From: Halomonas llamarensis
Lineage (GTDB): Bacteria > Pseudomonadota > Gammaproteobacteria > Pseudomonadales > Halomonadaceae
Assembly: GCF_023555005.1 (NCBI RefSeq)
Contig: NZ_JAMJPJ010000014.1
Location: forward strand, 1-64,000
Direction: 5' to 3'
DNA: 64,000 nucleotides
Every line of letters begins with the position of its first letter. Within the stretch, counting starts at the first letter, position 1. A model generated the notes under the pieces. It ran no database searches. It was given only the letters and a program-made list of their open reading frames with translations, and was not told the origin of the DNA. Made by a program: the position numbers and the translations under genes. This document shows positions 8,898 to 17,392 of the stretch, in pieces.

Positions 8898-9308
8898 TCA
8901 AGACGTATGTAGTGGCAGCCATAGCTGTAATCGTCGGCGTATTTCTTGCAATGCTTGCTCGTATGCATCCGATTTAGCGATCAAGCGAGGGTCACGAATG
9001 TCCCAATAAAAAGTTTCCGTCGCTTCACCTTTCCACTCATAGCAAGCCTGCTTGTCCTTATCACACAGCACGATCACAAAATCGAAATGCTCTCCCTCAA
9101 AACGTTCTAGGGACTTACTTTCCAGTCCTGACGTCGATAGCCCCTGCTTTTGCAGGGCTTGGAGCGTATATATACTCGGTTCATCCGGCTCGGCACCCGC
9201 ACTAAACGTTTCGAACGTGTCACCTGCCATATGGCGGAGTAGCACCTCCCCCATGAGCGAGCGGGCAGAATTAGCATTGCACAAGAACAGCACTCGACGT
9301 TTTGGCAT
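8898..9308 (-). CDS. arsC: arsenate reductase, thioredoxin-coupled LMW-PTP type
   Basis: Cytoplasmic enzyme of 136 residues that reduces arsenate to arsenite. The phosphate-loop CNANSARS supplies nucleophile Cys10 and Arg16. The relay cysteines fall at 82 and 89 (LCDKDKQAC), the same positions as Cys10/Cys82/Cys89 of the well-studied Staphylococcus plasmid pI258 enzyme, so all three catalytic thiols are present and thioredoxin rather than glutaredoxin is the expected electron donor. DPR near 107 is also typical. Divergent from the arsenite exporter across a 139-base control region. Confidence 0.92.
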   Translation of the reverse strand: MPKRRVLFLCNANSARSLMGEVLLRHMAGDTFETFSAGAEPDEPSIYTLQALQKQGLSTSGLESKSLERFEGEHFDFVIVLCDKDKQACYEWKGEATETFYWDIRDPRLIAKSDAYEQALQEIRRRLQLWLPLHTS

Positions 9309-9388
9309 AGTTAAAAACTCTTATCTTTAATGTGTAATAGCTAACATACGCGGCAATCGTGACGACAATGTTGCAACGCCTTACTCAC

Positions 9389-9404
9389 ATACGACATATC
9401 GTAT
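9389..9404. promoter_or_regulatory. palindromic operator candidate in the arsC/ACR3 divergent region
   Basis: ATACGA (9389-9394) and TCGTAT (9399-9404) form a perfect 6-bp inverted repeat around CATA. The right arm runs into TATATAG, a plausible -10 for the ACR3 gene, 43 bases before its start. Position and A+T-rich symmetry are what one expects of an ArsR-type repressor site, but no arsR gene is in the window and the assignment is inference. Confidence 0.5.
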
Positions 9405-9447
9405 ATAGTGGTTGGGAATTTTTACGCGATGCCGACAAGGGGATCTC

Positions 9448-10521
9448 ATGACATCAAAACAAACCAACGACGAGCCCAGCACAGCTGAAGGCATGGGGCT
9501 TTTTGAGCGCTTTCTTTCTCTCTGGGTCGCATTAGCGATTATCGTAGGCATTGCCTTAGGCCAGTTTGCGCCCGCCATACCAGAGACACTCTCGCGCTTT
9601 GAATACGCTCAAGTGTCTATTCCCGTCGCGATACTCATCTGGGCGATGATTTTTCCGATGATGGCGCAAATCGACTTCACGTCGGTTCTAGGGGTTCGTC
9701 GCCAGCCTAAGGGGCTGATTATCACGACAGCGGTTAACTGGCTGATCAAGCCCTTTACCATGTTCGCCATTGCCTGGTTTTTCTTAACCGTGCTGTTCCA
9801 ACCCTTCATTGCCCCAGACTTGGCAAATCAATACCTGGCAGGGGCGATCTTGCTGGGCGCGGCGCCTTGCACCGCGATGGTGTTTGTGTGGAGTTACCTC
9901 ACCCGTGGTGACGCCGCTTACACCCTGGTTCAAGTGTCGCTTAACGACCTTATTATGCTGGTAGCCTTTGCCCCCATCGTGGTGTTCTTACTCGGGGTTT
10001 CCAACATTCACGTTCCCTGGGATACCGTCACTCTCTCCGTTGTGCTGTATATCGTCATCCCTCTGGCGGCTGGCTATCTCACCCGACAAACGTTGATCAA
10101 AAAGCACGGCATAGAATGGTACGACAATGTTTTTATGAAGCGTGTCGGGCCGATTACCCCAATGGGGCTAATCGTCACGCTGATTCTGCTGTTTGCTTTT
10201 CAAGGCGAAGTCATTTTGCAAAATCCGCTGCACATTGTACTGATTGCGATTCCGCTGATTTTACAAACCTTCTTGATCTTTTTTATCGCTTACGGTTGGG
10301 CCAAAGCATGGAAAGTGCCGCATAACGTTGCCGCACCGGGCGCGATGATTGGCGCTAGCAACTTCTTCGAGCTTGCCGTTGCCGCGGCTATCGCCCTGTT
10401 TGGTATGCAGTCCGGCGCTGCCCTCGCGACCGTTGTGGGCGTGCTGGTTGAAGTGCCTTTAATGCTCGCCTTGGTGCGTATCGCCAATAAAACGCGGCAT
10501 CACTTTCCGGCAGCATCGTAA
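9448..10521 (+). CDS. acr3: ACR3-family arsenite efflux permease
   Basis: Integral membrane exporter of 357 residues with about ten hydrophobic segments. The family signature GAAPCTAMVFVWS carries the essential cysteine (C141), and GASNFFELAVAAAIALFG near the C-terminus holds the conserved glutamate. It extrudes trivalent arsenite using the proton gradient. The start is taken at the ATG at 9448 preceded by AAGGGG; an upstream TTG at 9412 lacks an SD and would overlap the candidate operator. The next gene, a flavin reductase, follows 32 bases downstream in the same transcript. Confidence 0.93.
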   Translation: MTSKQTNDEPSTAEGMGLFERFLSLWVALAIIVGIALGQFAPAIPETLSRFEYAQVSIPVAILIWAMIFPMMAQIDFTSVLGVRRQPKGLIITTAVNWLIKPFTMFAIAWFFLTVLFQPFIAPDLANQYLAGAILLGAAPCTAMVFVWSYLTRGDAAYTLVQVSLNDLIMLVAFAPIVVFLLGVSNIHVPWDTVTLSVVLYIVIPLAAGYLTRQTLIKKHGIEWYDNVFMKRVGPITPMGLIVTLILLFAFQGEVILQNPLHIVLIAIPLILQTFLIFFIAYGWAKAWKVPHNVAAPGAMIGASNFFELAVAAAIALFGMQSGAALATVVGVLVEVPLMLALVRIANKTRHHFPAAS

Positions 10522-10553
10522 CGTTTTAAACCTGCGGTATAGGAGCAGCTCTG

Positions 10554-11213
10554 ATGGCACACTTTTTGGTTTTTTTGGGATCCACGCGCACCACCACGCC
10601 CCCCTCACCCGCCCGCTTGGGCGAACGAGTAGCGCGCGCCTGCACCACCCTTTTGAATGTCCACGAAAATGTGACGGCGGAAATTATCGACCCACTCGAT
10701 CTCGCGCTGAATGATCCGTTTAAACCGCACTTTGCTTATTCAAGTACAAACGCACCGGAGGACTTGTCGGTGCTGGCCGGTAAAATCGCTGAGGCTGACG
10801 GTTATGTCATGGTGAGCCCTGAATACAACCACTCAATGAGCCCTGCATTAAGCCATTTGCTCAACCACTTTGGCAGTTCGCTATTTGCATTCAAGCCGAG
10901 CGCGATTGTGACCTACTCCATGGGTCAATGGGGTGGCGCCAGAGCTAGCGTTTCAATGCGCACCTTTCTTTCAGAGCTTGGGTGTTTACCCGTTTCAGCG
11001 ATGGTACACGTACCTAGGGCGCAAAATGCGCTTGATGAAGCGGGACACTTCCAGCAAGACGCGCCGCGCTGGGAAAGCTATTTCGGTCGCACGCTAGACC
11101 AACTACGCTGGTGGGCTGACGCCGCAAATGCACAAAAAGCGATTCAAGACCCGCAGGCATTATCACCTGCGTTTAAGACCACGCCCTCACAACGAAACGC
11201 GCCGGAGCTTTAG
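10554..11213 (+). CDS. NADPH-dependent FMN reductase-family protein
   Basis: Flavodoxin-fold oxidoreductase of 219 residues: FLGSTRTTTPPSP binds the FMN phosphate and MVSPEYNHSMSPAL is the family signature. It follows the arsenite exporter with a 32-base gap and a TAGGAG SD, so it belongs to the arsenic transcript. It could serve the role that ArsH plays in other operons (oxidation of trivalent organoarsenicals, or quinone/flavin reduction), but it lacks the characteristic ArsH sequence and is not called arsH. The final stop codon overlaps the convergent usp stop by 4 bases. Confidence 0.8.
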   Translation: MAHFLVFLGSTRTTTPPSPARLGERVARACTTLLNVHENVTAEIIDPLDLALNDPFKPHFAYSSTNAPEDLSVLAGKIAEADGYVMVSPEYNHSMSPALSHLLNHFGSSLFAFKPSAIVTYSMGQWGGARASVSMRTFLSELGCLPVSAMVHVPRAQNALDEAGHFQQDAPRWESYFGRTLDQLRWWADAANAQKAIQDPQALSPAFKTTPSQRNAPEL

Positions 11214-11665
11214 CTATCTTCTTCCTCCTGCCCAGACTTTTTCAGTGATGGCAATACGAGCACCGGACACGGGGCATTGACCGAGACATACTCCACGGTC
11301 GCCCGGCGCAAGGGCCAGTGTCCGCTACTGCCACGGGATACCAATAGTATAAGGTCAGCGCAAAACTGACCCGCAAGCCCCACTAGCTTTTGGCCAGCGT
11401 TCCCAGCCACCACATGCAGATTCGCGCTGCGGTTCAAAGGCAGATATTTTCTCACTAAAAGATCCAGTATCTCCCGAACCTCGGCTTCTTTTTCTTCAGG
11501 CGCTTCTTCTGTTACGTGCGGAAAGAATCCGCCTCCGCCGGGGCTGTAGGCACTGGCAAGGTGAAGTTCACCGTTCTCGTCGAGCAGATCCATAGCGGCC
11601 TCCAGGGCACGCTTGCCCTCGCCGTCATCATCCGGATCAATGGCGATCAGCAGCTTCCGATACAT
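11210..11665 (-). CDS. UspA-family universal stress protein (TeaD-like, BCCT-associated)
   Basis: Single Usp domain of 151 residues from the ATG at 11665, which has a clear AGGAG SD. The first strand KLLIAIDPDD and the ATP-loop SRGSSGHWPLRRATVEYVS followed by CPVLVLPS indicate the nucleotide-binding (ATP) class. The start overlaps the end of the BCCT transporter gene by 29 bases, so translation is probably coupled. In Halomonas elongata the Usp TeaD regulates the ectoine transporter TeaABC; by analogy this Usp may tune the adjacent osmolyte carrier. That functional link is inference. Confidence 0.85.
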   Translation of the reverse strand: MYRKLLIAIDPDDDGEGKRALEAAMDLLDENGELHLASAYSPGGGGFFPHVTEEAPEEKEAEVREILDLLVRKYLPLNRSANLHVVAGNAGQKLVGLAGQFCADLILLVSRGSSGHWPLRRATVEYVSVNAPCPVLVLPSLKKSGQEEEDS

Positions 11666-13256
11666 ACTCGTTCTCCTGTTTAGTTTCGGCGTTGGCCTCC
11701 ACTTCCGGGAAGGCCCGTCCTTGAACAAGCTCATTTACATTGTAGCCTCGATAATCCGCACGCAATGCTCTAAAAAGGGCAACCGCCATGAAAATCAGAA
11801 GAATACAGAAGGGCAGGCCCAAGGACGTAATGACATTCTGTAATGCATCCAGGCCGCCGGCCAGCAACAGGGTAGCGGCAATAATACCCTGTGCCGCCGC
11901 CCAAAAAATACGTTGGCGCACCAGGGAAGGTTGATCATCCCGCCGGGTCAACATATCGATCACAAGAGAGGCGGAGTCAGACGATGTGGTGAAGAATATG
12001 ACGATGATGACCACACTCAGGGCCGATGCCACGTTCGCAAGCGGGAAGGTGTCGAGGAAGGCGAAAATAGCCACCGAGGGGTCTTGTTGCACCTGTTCAG
12101 CTAATGCAGCCTGGCTATTCATCTCGGCCTGGATGGCGGATAAGCCGAAGATGCCGAACCACACCAGCGTGAAGGCCGTAGGCGCAAACAGAACCCCGGC
12201 GACAAACTCGCGGATGGTCCGCCCCCGGGAAATCCGGGCGATGAAGATCCCGACGTAGGGCGCCCAGGAAATGGTCCAAGCCCAGTAGAATAACGTCCAC
12301 TGTCGCTGCCAGTCGGTTTCACTGAACGTTTGCGTCCAGAACGCCAGCCAGGGCAAGGCGTCGAAATAATCACCCACGCTCTGGACCATTCCCTCGGCAA
12401 TAAACACGGTTGGGCCAACAGCTAGCACGAACGCGAGCAATGCCATGGCCAGCACAATGTTCAGCTGGGATAGCCGACGCACCCCCTTATCTAGCCCGAG
12501 AGCCACAGAGGTAGCGGCGATACCGGTAATAATGGTGATAAGCACCACCTGAACCGGGCCCAACGAGGGCAAACCAAACAGATAGTTCAGGCCACTGTTC
12601 AGCTGGAGGGCGCCTAGCCCAAGCGAAGTCGCCACACCAAACAGGGTGCCGAGCACCGCCACCACATCAACCGCCCAGCCCCAAGGCCCGAACGCCCGCT
12701 TCCCAAGGATCGGGTAAAACAGGCTGCTAATACGCATGGGAAGATTGTGCCGATAAGCAAAGTAACCGATCGCCAGCCCCGGCAGTGCAAATATCGTCCA
12801 GGTATGCAATCCGAAGTGATAGAGCGAGACGGTCATGGCATCACTGGCGGCTTGCTCCGACCCCGGCTTCACGCCATCAAAAGGCGGACTGGCAAAGTGC
12901 GAAACCGGTTCTGCCACGCCCCAAAACATCAGAATGGTGCCAATGCCGGCGGCAAATAGCATGGTAAACCAAGTCAAGTTGGAGTAGTCAGGCCGACTGT
13001 CATCGGCTCCCAAGCGAATATTGCCGTAGCGGCTTACCGCCAAACCAAGTAGGAAAACCAATAGGGAGGTAACCGCTAGAATATAGAACCAGCCCAGGTT
13101 TCGCGCCACCCAACCCGTAAGCAGGCCAAAATACTCGGCAACAGCCTGGTCAAACGGGATCGCCAGAGCAACAAACAACGCAGCCACCCCGGCCGAGGTA
13201 AAAAACACCCCGGGTATAGTTTGCAGCCCTAATCGGCGTTGCAGCCTTTCTAGCAC
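11637..13256 (-). CDS. BCCT-family choline/betaine/carnitine transporter
   Basis: Sodium- or proton-coupled osmolyte carrier of 539 residues with 12 predicted membrane helices. Family signatures are AGIGTILMFWGVAEP and the tryptophan-rich segment FYWAWTISWAPYVGIFIARIS. The start is placed at GTG 13256, which has a perfect GGAGG five bases upstream; a GTG at 13301 would add 15 residues without an SD. The C-terminal cytoplasmic tail is short, so osmosensing like that of BetP is not assured. The usp gene overlaps its 3' end. The substrate (glycine betaine, choline, carnitine or ectoine) cannot be decided. Confidence 0.9.
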   Translation of the reverse strand: MLERLQRRLGLQTIPGVFFTSAGVAALFVALAIPFDQAVAEYFGLLTGWVARNLGWFYILAVTSLLVFLLGLAVSRYGNIRLGADDSRPDYSNLTWFTMLFAAGIGTILMFWGVAEPVSHFASPPFDGVKPGSEQAASDAMTVSLYHFGLHTWTIFALPGLAIGYFAYRHNLPMRISSLFYPILGKRAFGPWGWAVDVVAVLGTLFGVATSLGLGALQLNSGLNYLFGLPSLGPVQVVLITIITGIAATSVALGLDKGVRRLSQLNIVLAMALLAFVLAVGPTVFIAEGMVQSVGDYFDALPWLAFWTQTFSETDWQRQWTLFYWAWTISWAPYVGIFIARISRGRTIREFVAGVLFAPTAFTLVWFGIFGLSAIQAEMNSQAALAEQVQQDPSVAIFAFLDTFPLANVASALSVVIIVIFFTTSSDSASLVIDMLTRRDDQPSLVRQRIFWAAAQGIIAATLLLAGGLDALQNVITSLGLPFCILLIFMAVALFRALRADYRGYNVNELVQGRAFPEVEANAETKQENEYVSEAADRH

Positions 13257-13414
13257 ATGAACCTCCGTTTCTTTAAAAAAATCGACGAAATATAACGCCA
13301 CTATACTGCCTGCTGAACCTCCCTTAGCCCCTCTTAAATTATTGCCAAGGTAACCTAACGCGTTCGCGACTATTGTGGTTCAATACAACGGTAACGCACT
13401 CAATAACAGCCCCA

Positions 13415-14311
13415 TCACCCCAGACTCAGCCCTAGCCAAAGGGCCATAGCCAAAGAATAAAGCGCTGTCTTTCCCAATACCGGATTGAGCGCCGAGCCGT
13501 CGTATCGCCAAATGGCCACATTCACCCCCAACGCCGCCAGACCGATACATCCCCACGCCAGCCAAGTCCAAGCCGCCAGCCCAAGAGGCAGCGACACCAA
13601 CCACGGCCCTAACGTCAAAATGCTGAACAGCCATCGAGTCGCTCGCGACCCCAGACGCACTGCCAAGGTCAGCTTACCAGCACGGGCATCGGTGTGGCGG
13701 TCGCGCAGGTTATTGACCACCAGAATGGCGGCTACTGGCAATCCCACCAGCGAAGCGGCCAATACCGCCCCGCCGTGAATCGGGGACTGCTGGGCCAATA
13801 AACTACCCAGCACTGCCACCGGACCAAAAAATAGCCAAACCGCTATCTCCCCCAACCCCAGGTTGGCATAGGGTCGTCGCCCGCCGCTGTAACCAAGCAC
13901 CCCCAGCAAAGCCAGCCCGCCCAATACCCAAAGCAGCCAATGGCCAAAGAGAACCAGCCATAGCCCCGTCGCCACAGCGATGCCCAGCATCAGCATCAAG
14001 CCTACTCGCAGCTCACCAGCACTCAACAACCCGGCTTGAAGCGCGCGCCTTGGTCCCAGGCGATCATACTCATCCACTCCCGCTAACCCATCAAAAAGAT
14101 CATTAGCCAAGTTCACTGCCAGCTGCAACGCCAATGCGCAAATCAAACACAAGGTAGCGATCAGCCAGGAGAAATGCTCCGGCGCAACCAATGTCTGACC
14201 TAGTACGATAGGCCCCACCGCCGCCGGCAAGGTGCGCGGACGCAGTGCTTGTACCCAGATAGCCATCTTGTTCATGCCAAGGTCCGTTTGGAAATACTTG
14301 ATACGCGTCAT
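13415..14311 (-). CDS. menA: UbiA-superfamily prenyltransferase, MenA-like
   Basis: Membrane prenyltransferase of 298 residues with about eight hydrophobic segments. The first Asp-rich motif is NLANDLFDGLAGVDEYD and the second NNLRDRHTDARAGKLTLAVR; both match 1,4-dihydroxy-2-naphthoate prenyltransferase (MenA), which makes demethylmenaquinone. ATG at 14311 after GAGAG. No other menaquinone gene is in the window and the neighbours are a BCCT carrier and a BASS carrier, so this is a solitary copy; a different aromatic acceptor cannot be excluded. The family call is firm, the substrate less so. Confidence 0.78.
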   Translation of the reverse strand: MTRIKYFQTDLGMNKMAIWVQALRPRTLPAAVGPIVLGQTLVAPEHFSWLIATLCLICALALQLAVNLANDLFDGLAGVDEYDRLGPRRALQAGLLSAGELRVGLMLMLGIAVATGLWLVLFGHWLLWVLGGLALLGVLGYSGGRRPYANLGLGEIAVWLFFGPVAVLGSLLAQQSPIHGGAVLAASLVGLPVAAILVVNNLRDRHTDARAGKLTLAVRLGSRATRWLFSILTLGPWLVSLPLGLAAWTWLAWGCIGLAALGVNVAIWRYDGSALNPVLGKTALYSLAMALWLGLSLG

Positions 14312-14417
14312 CAACTCTCTACTTAACGTTACTTAGTTGTTTTGCTTACTTACGTTAGCGACTTATTTTACCTACTATTTGTGTCTACCGTTCTGCCTAC
14401 ATTTTCAAGGAGCCAGA

Positions 14418-15308
14418 ATGTCCCCCGAATGGTTATCGCAGGTTATCCTTCCCTGGGTATTGGCCAGTGTGATGATGGCGATGGGGCTTAGTCTGACAAA
14501 AAGCGATTTCGCCCGACCCTGGCGCCACCCACGCCGCCTATTGCTTGGCTCAAGCCTTCAGATTCTAGCATTGCCGTTGCTGGCCTGGGGGCTTGTCATG
14601 TTACTGCCGCTTTCGCCGCTCGCGGCCGCTGGGTTGCTCCTGGTTTCGCTAGTGCCGGGGGGAGCGACATCGAATATGTTCAGCTACCTGGTACAAGGGG
14701 ATCTGGCGTTATCTGTCAGTTTGACCGCCATCGCCGCGGTGCTGGCGCCCTTCACCTTACCACTGGTCATGGGTTGGAATCTGGACGTGTTGGGATTGAG
14801 CGGCGCTGGCCTACGTTTGCCCTACTGGCATACCGTCGGCCAGCTACTGCTTGTCACCTTAGTCCCCGTGCTCACCGGTATGTTGCTGCGCCGTGTGCTG
14901 GGGTCGGCAGTACTCGAATGGATACTGCCCAAGATTAAGGTATTAACGAGCGTGGCGATGATTGGCGTGGTAACGGCGCTATTCGTGAGTCATGCGAAGC
15001 GCCTGCCTTCACTGTTCAGCATTGAAACCCTGGCGGTGCTGTTGATGTGTGTGTTGAGCATGACGTTGGGGTACCAAGTGGCACGACGTTTTCGCCTACC
15101 CAATGCCAGTGTACGCGCTATCACCGTTGAGGTCGGCGTGCAAAACGCCGGTGTGGCGATGATGGTCGCTTTTAGTCTGTTGCAACAACCGGGCATGGGC
15201 TTAGTGCCACTTCTTTATGGTTTATTGATGAACGTACCAGCATTCCTCTGGATGTTCACCTGCTTATGGCGAGATCGTCAGCTGACAGCCGCCCCACAAC
15301 GTTCCTGA
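14418..15308 (+). CDS. bile acid:sodium symporter (BASS)-family transporter
   Basis: Polytopic protein of 296 residues with about nine or ten hydrophobic segments. SLVPGGATSNMFSYLVQGD and the late EVGVQNAGVAMMVA segment are the two family signature regions around the sodium sites. ATG at 14418 with AAGGAG; the longer reading from 14337 lacks a good SD. Bacterial BASS proteins carry organic anions such as pantoate or 2-keto acids; the fold is shared with ACR3, but the ACR3 cysteine motif is absent here. It is divergent from menA across a 106-base gap. Confidence 0.82.
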   Translation: MSPEWLSQVILPWVLASVMMAMGLSLTKSDFARPWRHPRRLLLGSSLQILALPLLAWGLVMLLPLSPLAAAGLLLVSLVPGGATSNMFSYLVQGDLALSVSLTAIAAVLAPFTLPLVMGWNLDVLGLSGAGLRLPYWHTVGQLLLVTLVPVLTGMLLRRVLGSAVLEWILPKIKVLTSVAMIGVVTALFVSHAKRLPSLFSIETLAVLLMCVLSMTLGYQVARRFRLPNASVRAITVEVGVQNAGVAMMVAFSLLQQPGMGLVPLLYGLLMNVPAFLWMFTCLWRDRQLTAAPQRS

Positions 15309-15391
15309 CATGCACTGCTGATTGTGGGATTATCAAATTGATATAAACTCAGACAATTTCTGCGACCACAATTGACGCATGAGGAAGTATT

Positions 15392-15946
15392 TTGGCGCAT
15401 AACACAAAAGCCCCCTGCATCGAAGATGCTTGGCAAGCGCACCATCAAGAGCTTCGTTACTTTTTGCTCAAATACTGTGGTGACCGCGATGCCGCTGACG
15501 AACTGCTACAGCGAGTTTATGCCAAGGCGTTAGCGGACCGGGCAACTTTTTGCCAGCTCGCCACGCCCAAAGCGTGGCTTTTCAAAGTGGCAAAACACCA
15601 ATGGATCGATGAAAAACGCCGCACCAAAACGTGGGTCGATGCCGATGACCTAGATCTGCCCGCTGAAACCTCTTCGCATTCCGCGATTGATAGCTTGGCC
15701 GACTGTATTGCGAACGCCTTACCTTATTGCCCTCCCGAAGATGCCGATATTCTCTTTGAGTGCGACTTAAATGGTGTCAAACAAGCTGACTATGCTCACC
15801 TCAATGGCTTAACGCTACCGGCCACCAAAGCGCGGCTACGCCGCGCGCGAATGCGGCTACGCGAACGACTGATAGAACAGTGCCAGATTACCTTTGACGA
15901 ACAAGGGCGCGTTTGCTGCCATCGCGCGCTCCCTGGGGCAAAATAA
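15392..15946 (+). CDS. sigZ: ECF sigma factor, SigZ-like
   Basis: ECF-type sigma factor of 184 residues. Region 2 reads YFLLKYCGDRDAADELLQRVY, with the DNA-melting segment around KAWLFKVAKHQWIDEKR. Region 4 contains the helix-turn-helix around DYAHLNGLTLPATKARLRRAR. The C-terminal tail (CQITFDEQGRVCCHRA) contains a CCH cluster, a feature I recall from SigZ-type factors. It starts with TTG after a strong GAGGAAG. No anti-sigma gene is adjacent; the genes downstream encode an ArsP-like permease and thiol proteins, which may be its targets. A metal- or redox-sensing tail is inference. Confidence 0.8.
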   Translation: MAHNTKAPCIEDAWQAHHQELRYFLLKYCGDRDAADELLQRVYAKALADRATFCQLATPKAWLFKVAKHQWIDEKRRTKTWVDADDLDLPAETSSHSAIDSLADCIANALPYCPPEDADILFECDLNGVKQADYAHLNGLTLPATKARLRRARMRLRERLIEQCQITFDEQGRVCCHRALPGAK

Positions 15947-16024
15947 AAATTTTACGTTTCTCGGCATCCTTTTCTTCCTTCGTGCGTCTTCTTAGTAACG
16001 CATTCTTAAATGAGGGAGACAGCG

Positions 16025-17035
16025 ATGTTGGAGGTTTTTACTTGGCTAGCCGACTGGTTAGTTTATGGGCTGGGCGGGCTTAATCCCGATAGCAAGCTAG
16101 GTAGTTCGCTACACTTTTTTGTGGAAGATACGACCAAAATCTTCGCCCTGCTCATCGTGATGATTTATATCATCGCCCTGCTTCGCGCCTCGCTTAATCT
16201 TGAGCGCGTTCGTCACTACATCCAACAAAAAAACCGCTTTGCGGGCTACGGCTTAGGGGCAGGGTTTGGCGCCATCACGCCGTTTTGCTCCTGCTCAAGC
16301 ATCCCGCTGTTCCTTGGTTTTACCAGTGCAGGCATTCCTCTTGGTATCACCATGGCGTTTTTGTTTACCTCGCCCATTATTAATGAAGTGGCGGTCATTA
16401 TGCTGTGGAGTCTTCTTGGGTGGGAGTTCACGCTGGTATATATCGCGATTGGTATGATCGTTGGCATTGGCGGTGGCATGATTTTGGATACCTTGCGCGG
16501 TGAGCGCTGGCTGAAAGATTTTGCAGCCAAAGCCTATGCGCAAGCAGAGGAAAACCCTGCTACCGGCCAGCCTGCACCTGAGCAACCTTCGCTAACCCTT
16601 AGAGACCGGCACGAATTCGCCCGCGACGAGTTAAAAGAAATCGTTGGCCGCATCTGGAAATGGGTGATTATCGGTGTTGGCTTAGGGGCCGCCCTTCACG
16701 GCTTTGTTCCTGACGGTTGGTTTGCCGAAAACCTCGGCAGCGGCCAATGGTGGAACGTACCTGTTGCCGTCTTTGCCGGTTTACCGCTTTATTCTAATGC
16801 GACTGCGGTCATTCCTGTGATGGAGAGCTTGATCGTTAAGGGCTTGCCTGTCGGTACAACGCTCGCGTTTTGCATGAGCACCGTCGCGGCCAGCTTTCCC
16901 GAGTTCATTATGCTCAAACAGGTCATGCAGTGGCGCTTGCTGGGGCTGATTTTCGTCATCTTGCTGGTCAATTTTATGGTTGTCGGCTGGGTGATTAACC
17001 TACTGAGCCCTTGGCTGTTCAGCGGCATGTTGTAG
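16025..17035 (+). CDS. DUF318/ArsP-like permease
   Basis: Membrane permease of 336 residues with about eight helices in two halves. The motif TPFCSCSSIPLF (Cys88, Cys90) is the signature of the DUF318 family, which includes ArsP, the exporter of trivalent organoarsenicals. A cytoplasmic loop of about 60 residues separates the halves. The ATG at 16025 is preceded by GGGAG; an ATG five codons upstream lies too close to its own SD. The gene follows sigZ and precedes a small CxxC redox protein, a recurrent DUF318 pairing. Whether it moves arsenicals or another thiophilic solute is not shown. Confidence 0.82.
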   Translation: MLEVFTWLADWLVYGLGGLNPDSKLGSSLHFFVEDTTKIFALLIVMIYIIALLRASLNLERVRHYIQQKNRFAGYGLGAGFGAITPFCSCSSIPLFLGFTSAGIPLGITMAFLFTSPIINEVAVIMLWSLLGWEFTLVYIAIGMIVGIGGGMILDTLRGERWLKDFAAKAYAQAEENPATGQPAPEQPSLTLRDRHEFARDELKEIVGRIWKWVIIGVGLGAALHGFVPDGWFAENLGSGQWWNVPVAVFAGLPLYSNATAVIPVMESLIVKGLPVGTTLAFCMSTVAASFPEFIMLKQVMQWRLLGLIFVILLVNFMVVGWVINLLSPWLFSGML

Positions 17036-17071
17036 CGCACTATTTGTAACGTACTAGTTGTAACGCACCAA
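17030..17071 (+). repeat. three 14-bp tandem units spanning the permease stop codon
   Basis: TTGTAGCGCACTAT (17030-17043), TTGTAACGTACTAG (17044-17057) and TTGTAACGCACCAA (17058-17071) follow each other without gap. The first holds the permease stop TAG (17033-17035). Because 14 is not a multiple of three, the TAA at 17047 and the TAA at 17061 fall in the other two frames, so all three frames are closed within 31 bases. Confidence 0.85.
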
Positions 17072-17084
17072 AAGGAGAATCACG

Positions 17085-17321
17085 ATGAAAAAGATTGAAG
17101 TGTTAGGCACCGGCTGCAAAAAATGCATCACCACTGCCGAGCAAATTGATGCCATCGCCAAAGAGCTCGGCATCGAAGCCTCCGTTGAAAAAGTCACCGA
17201 CCCGGGCACCATCATGAGCTATCAAGTGATGTCGACTCCCGCCGTGGTAATCGACGGCAAACTCGCCCATAGCGGCAGCGTACCGGATCGCAACAAAATC
17301 GAGTCGATGCTGAAGGGCTAA
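17085..17321 (+). CDS. small thioredoxin-fold redox protein (CxxC)
   Basis: Protein of 78 residues with GTGCKKCITT near the N-terminus as the redox-active CxxC and the cis-proline segment MSTPAVVIDGK. This is the small redox-active disulfide (thioredoxin-like) family often paired with DUF318 permeases. ATG with AAAGGAG. It probably delivers reducing equivalents or hands a thiophilic substrate to the permease encoded 49 bases upstream; that role is inferred from pairing. Confidence 0.87.
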   Translation: MKKIEVLGTGCKKCITTAEQIDAIAKELGIEASVEKVTDPGTIMSYQVMSTPAVVIDGKLAHSGSVPDRNKIESMLKG

Positions 17322-17338
17322 TAGCGCACTTTCCCAAC

Positions 17339-17366
17339 GCCCCATCTTGTCCATGCAGGGTGGGGC
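17339..17366 (+). other. hairpin between the redox protein and CC/Se-motif genes
   Basis: GCCCCATCT (17339-17347) pairs with GGGTGGGGC (17358-17366) through seven Watson-Crick pairs and two G-U wobbles, around a 10-base loop. No T run follows. It may attenuate transcription or protect the upstream mRNA. Confidence 0.4.
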
Positions 17367-17392
17367 CATAACGAGCGAGCTTGCCCTTGCCA

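Noticed and set aside
10554..11213. ArsH
   Set aside because: Same flavodoxin superfamily and arsenic context, but the ArsH signature (SLRERS and following) is absent, so only the broader family is called.
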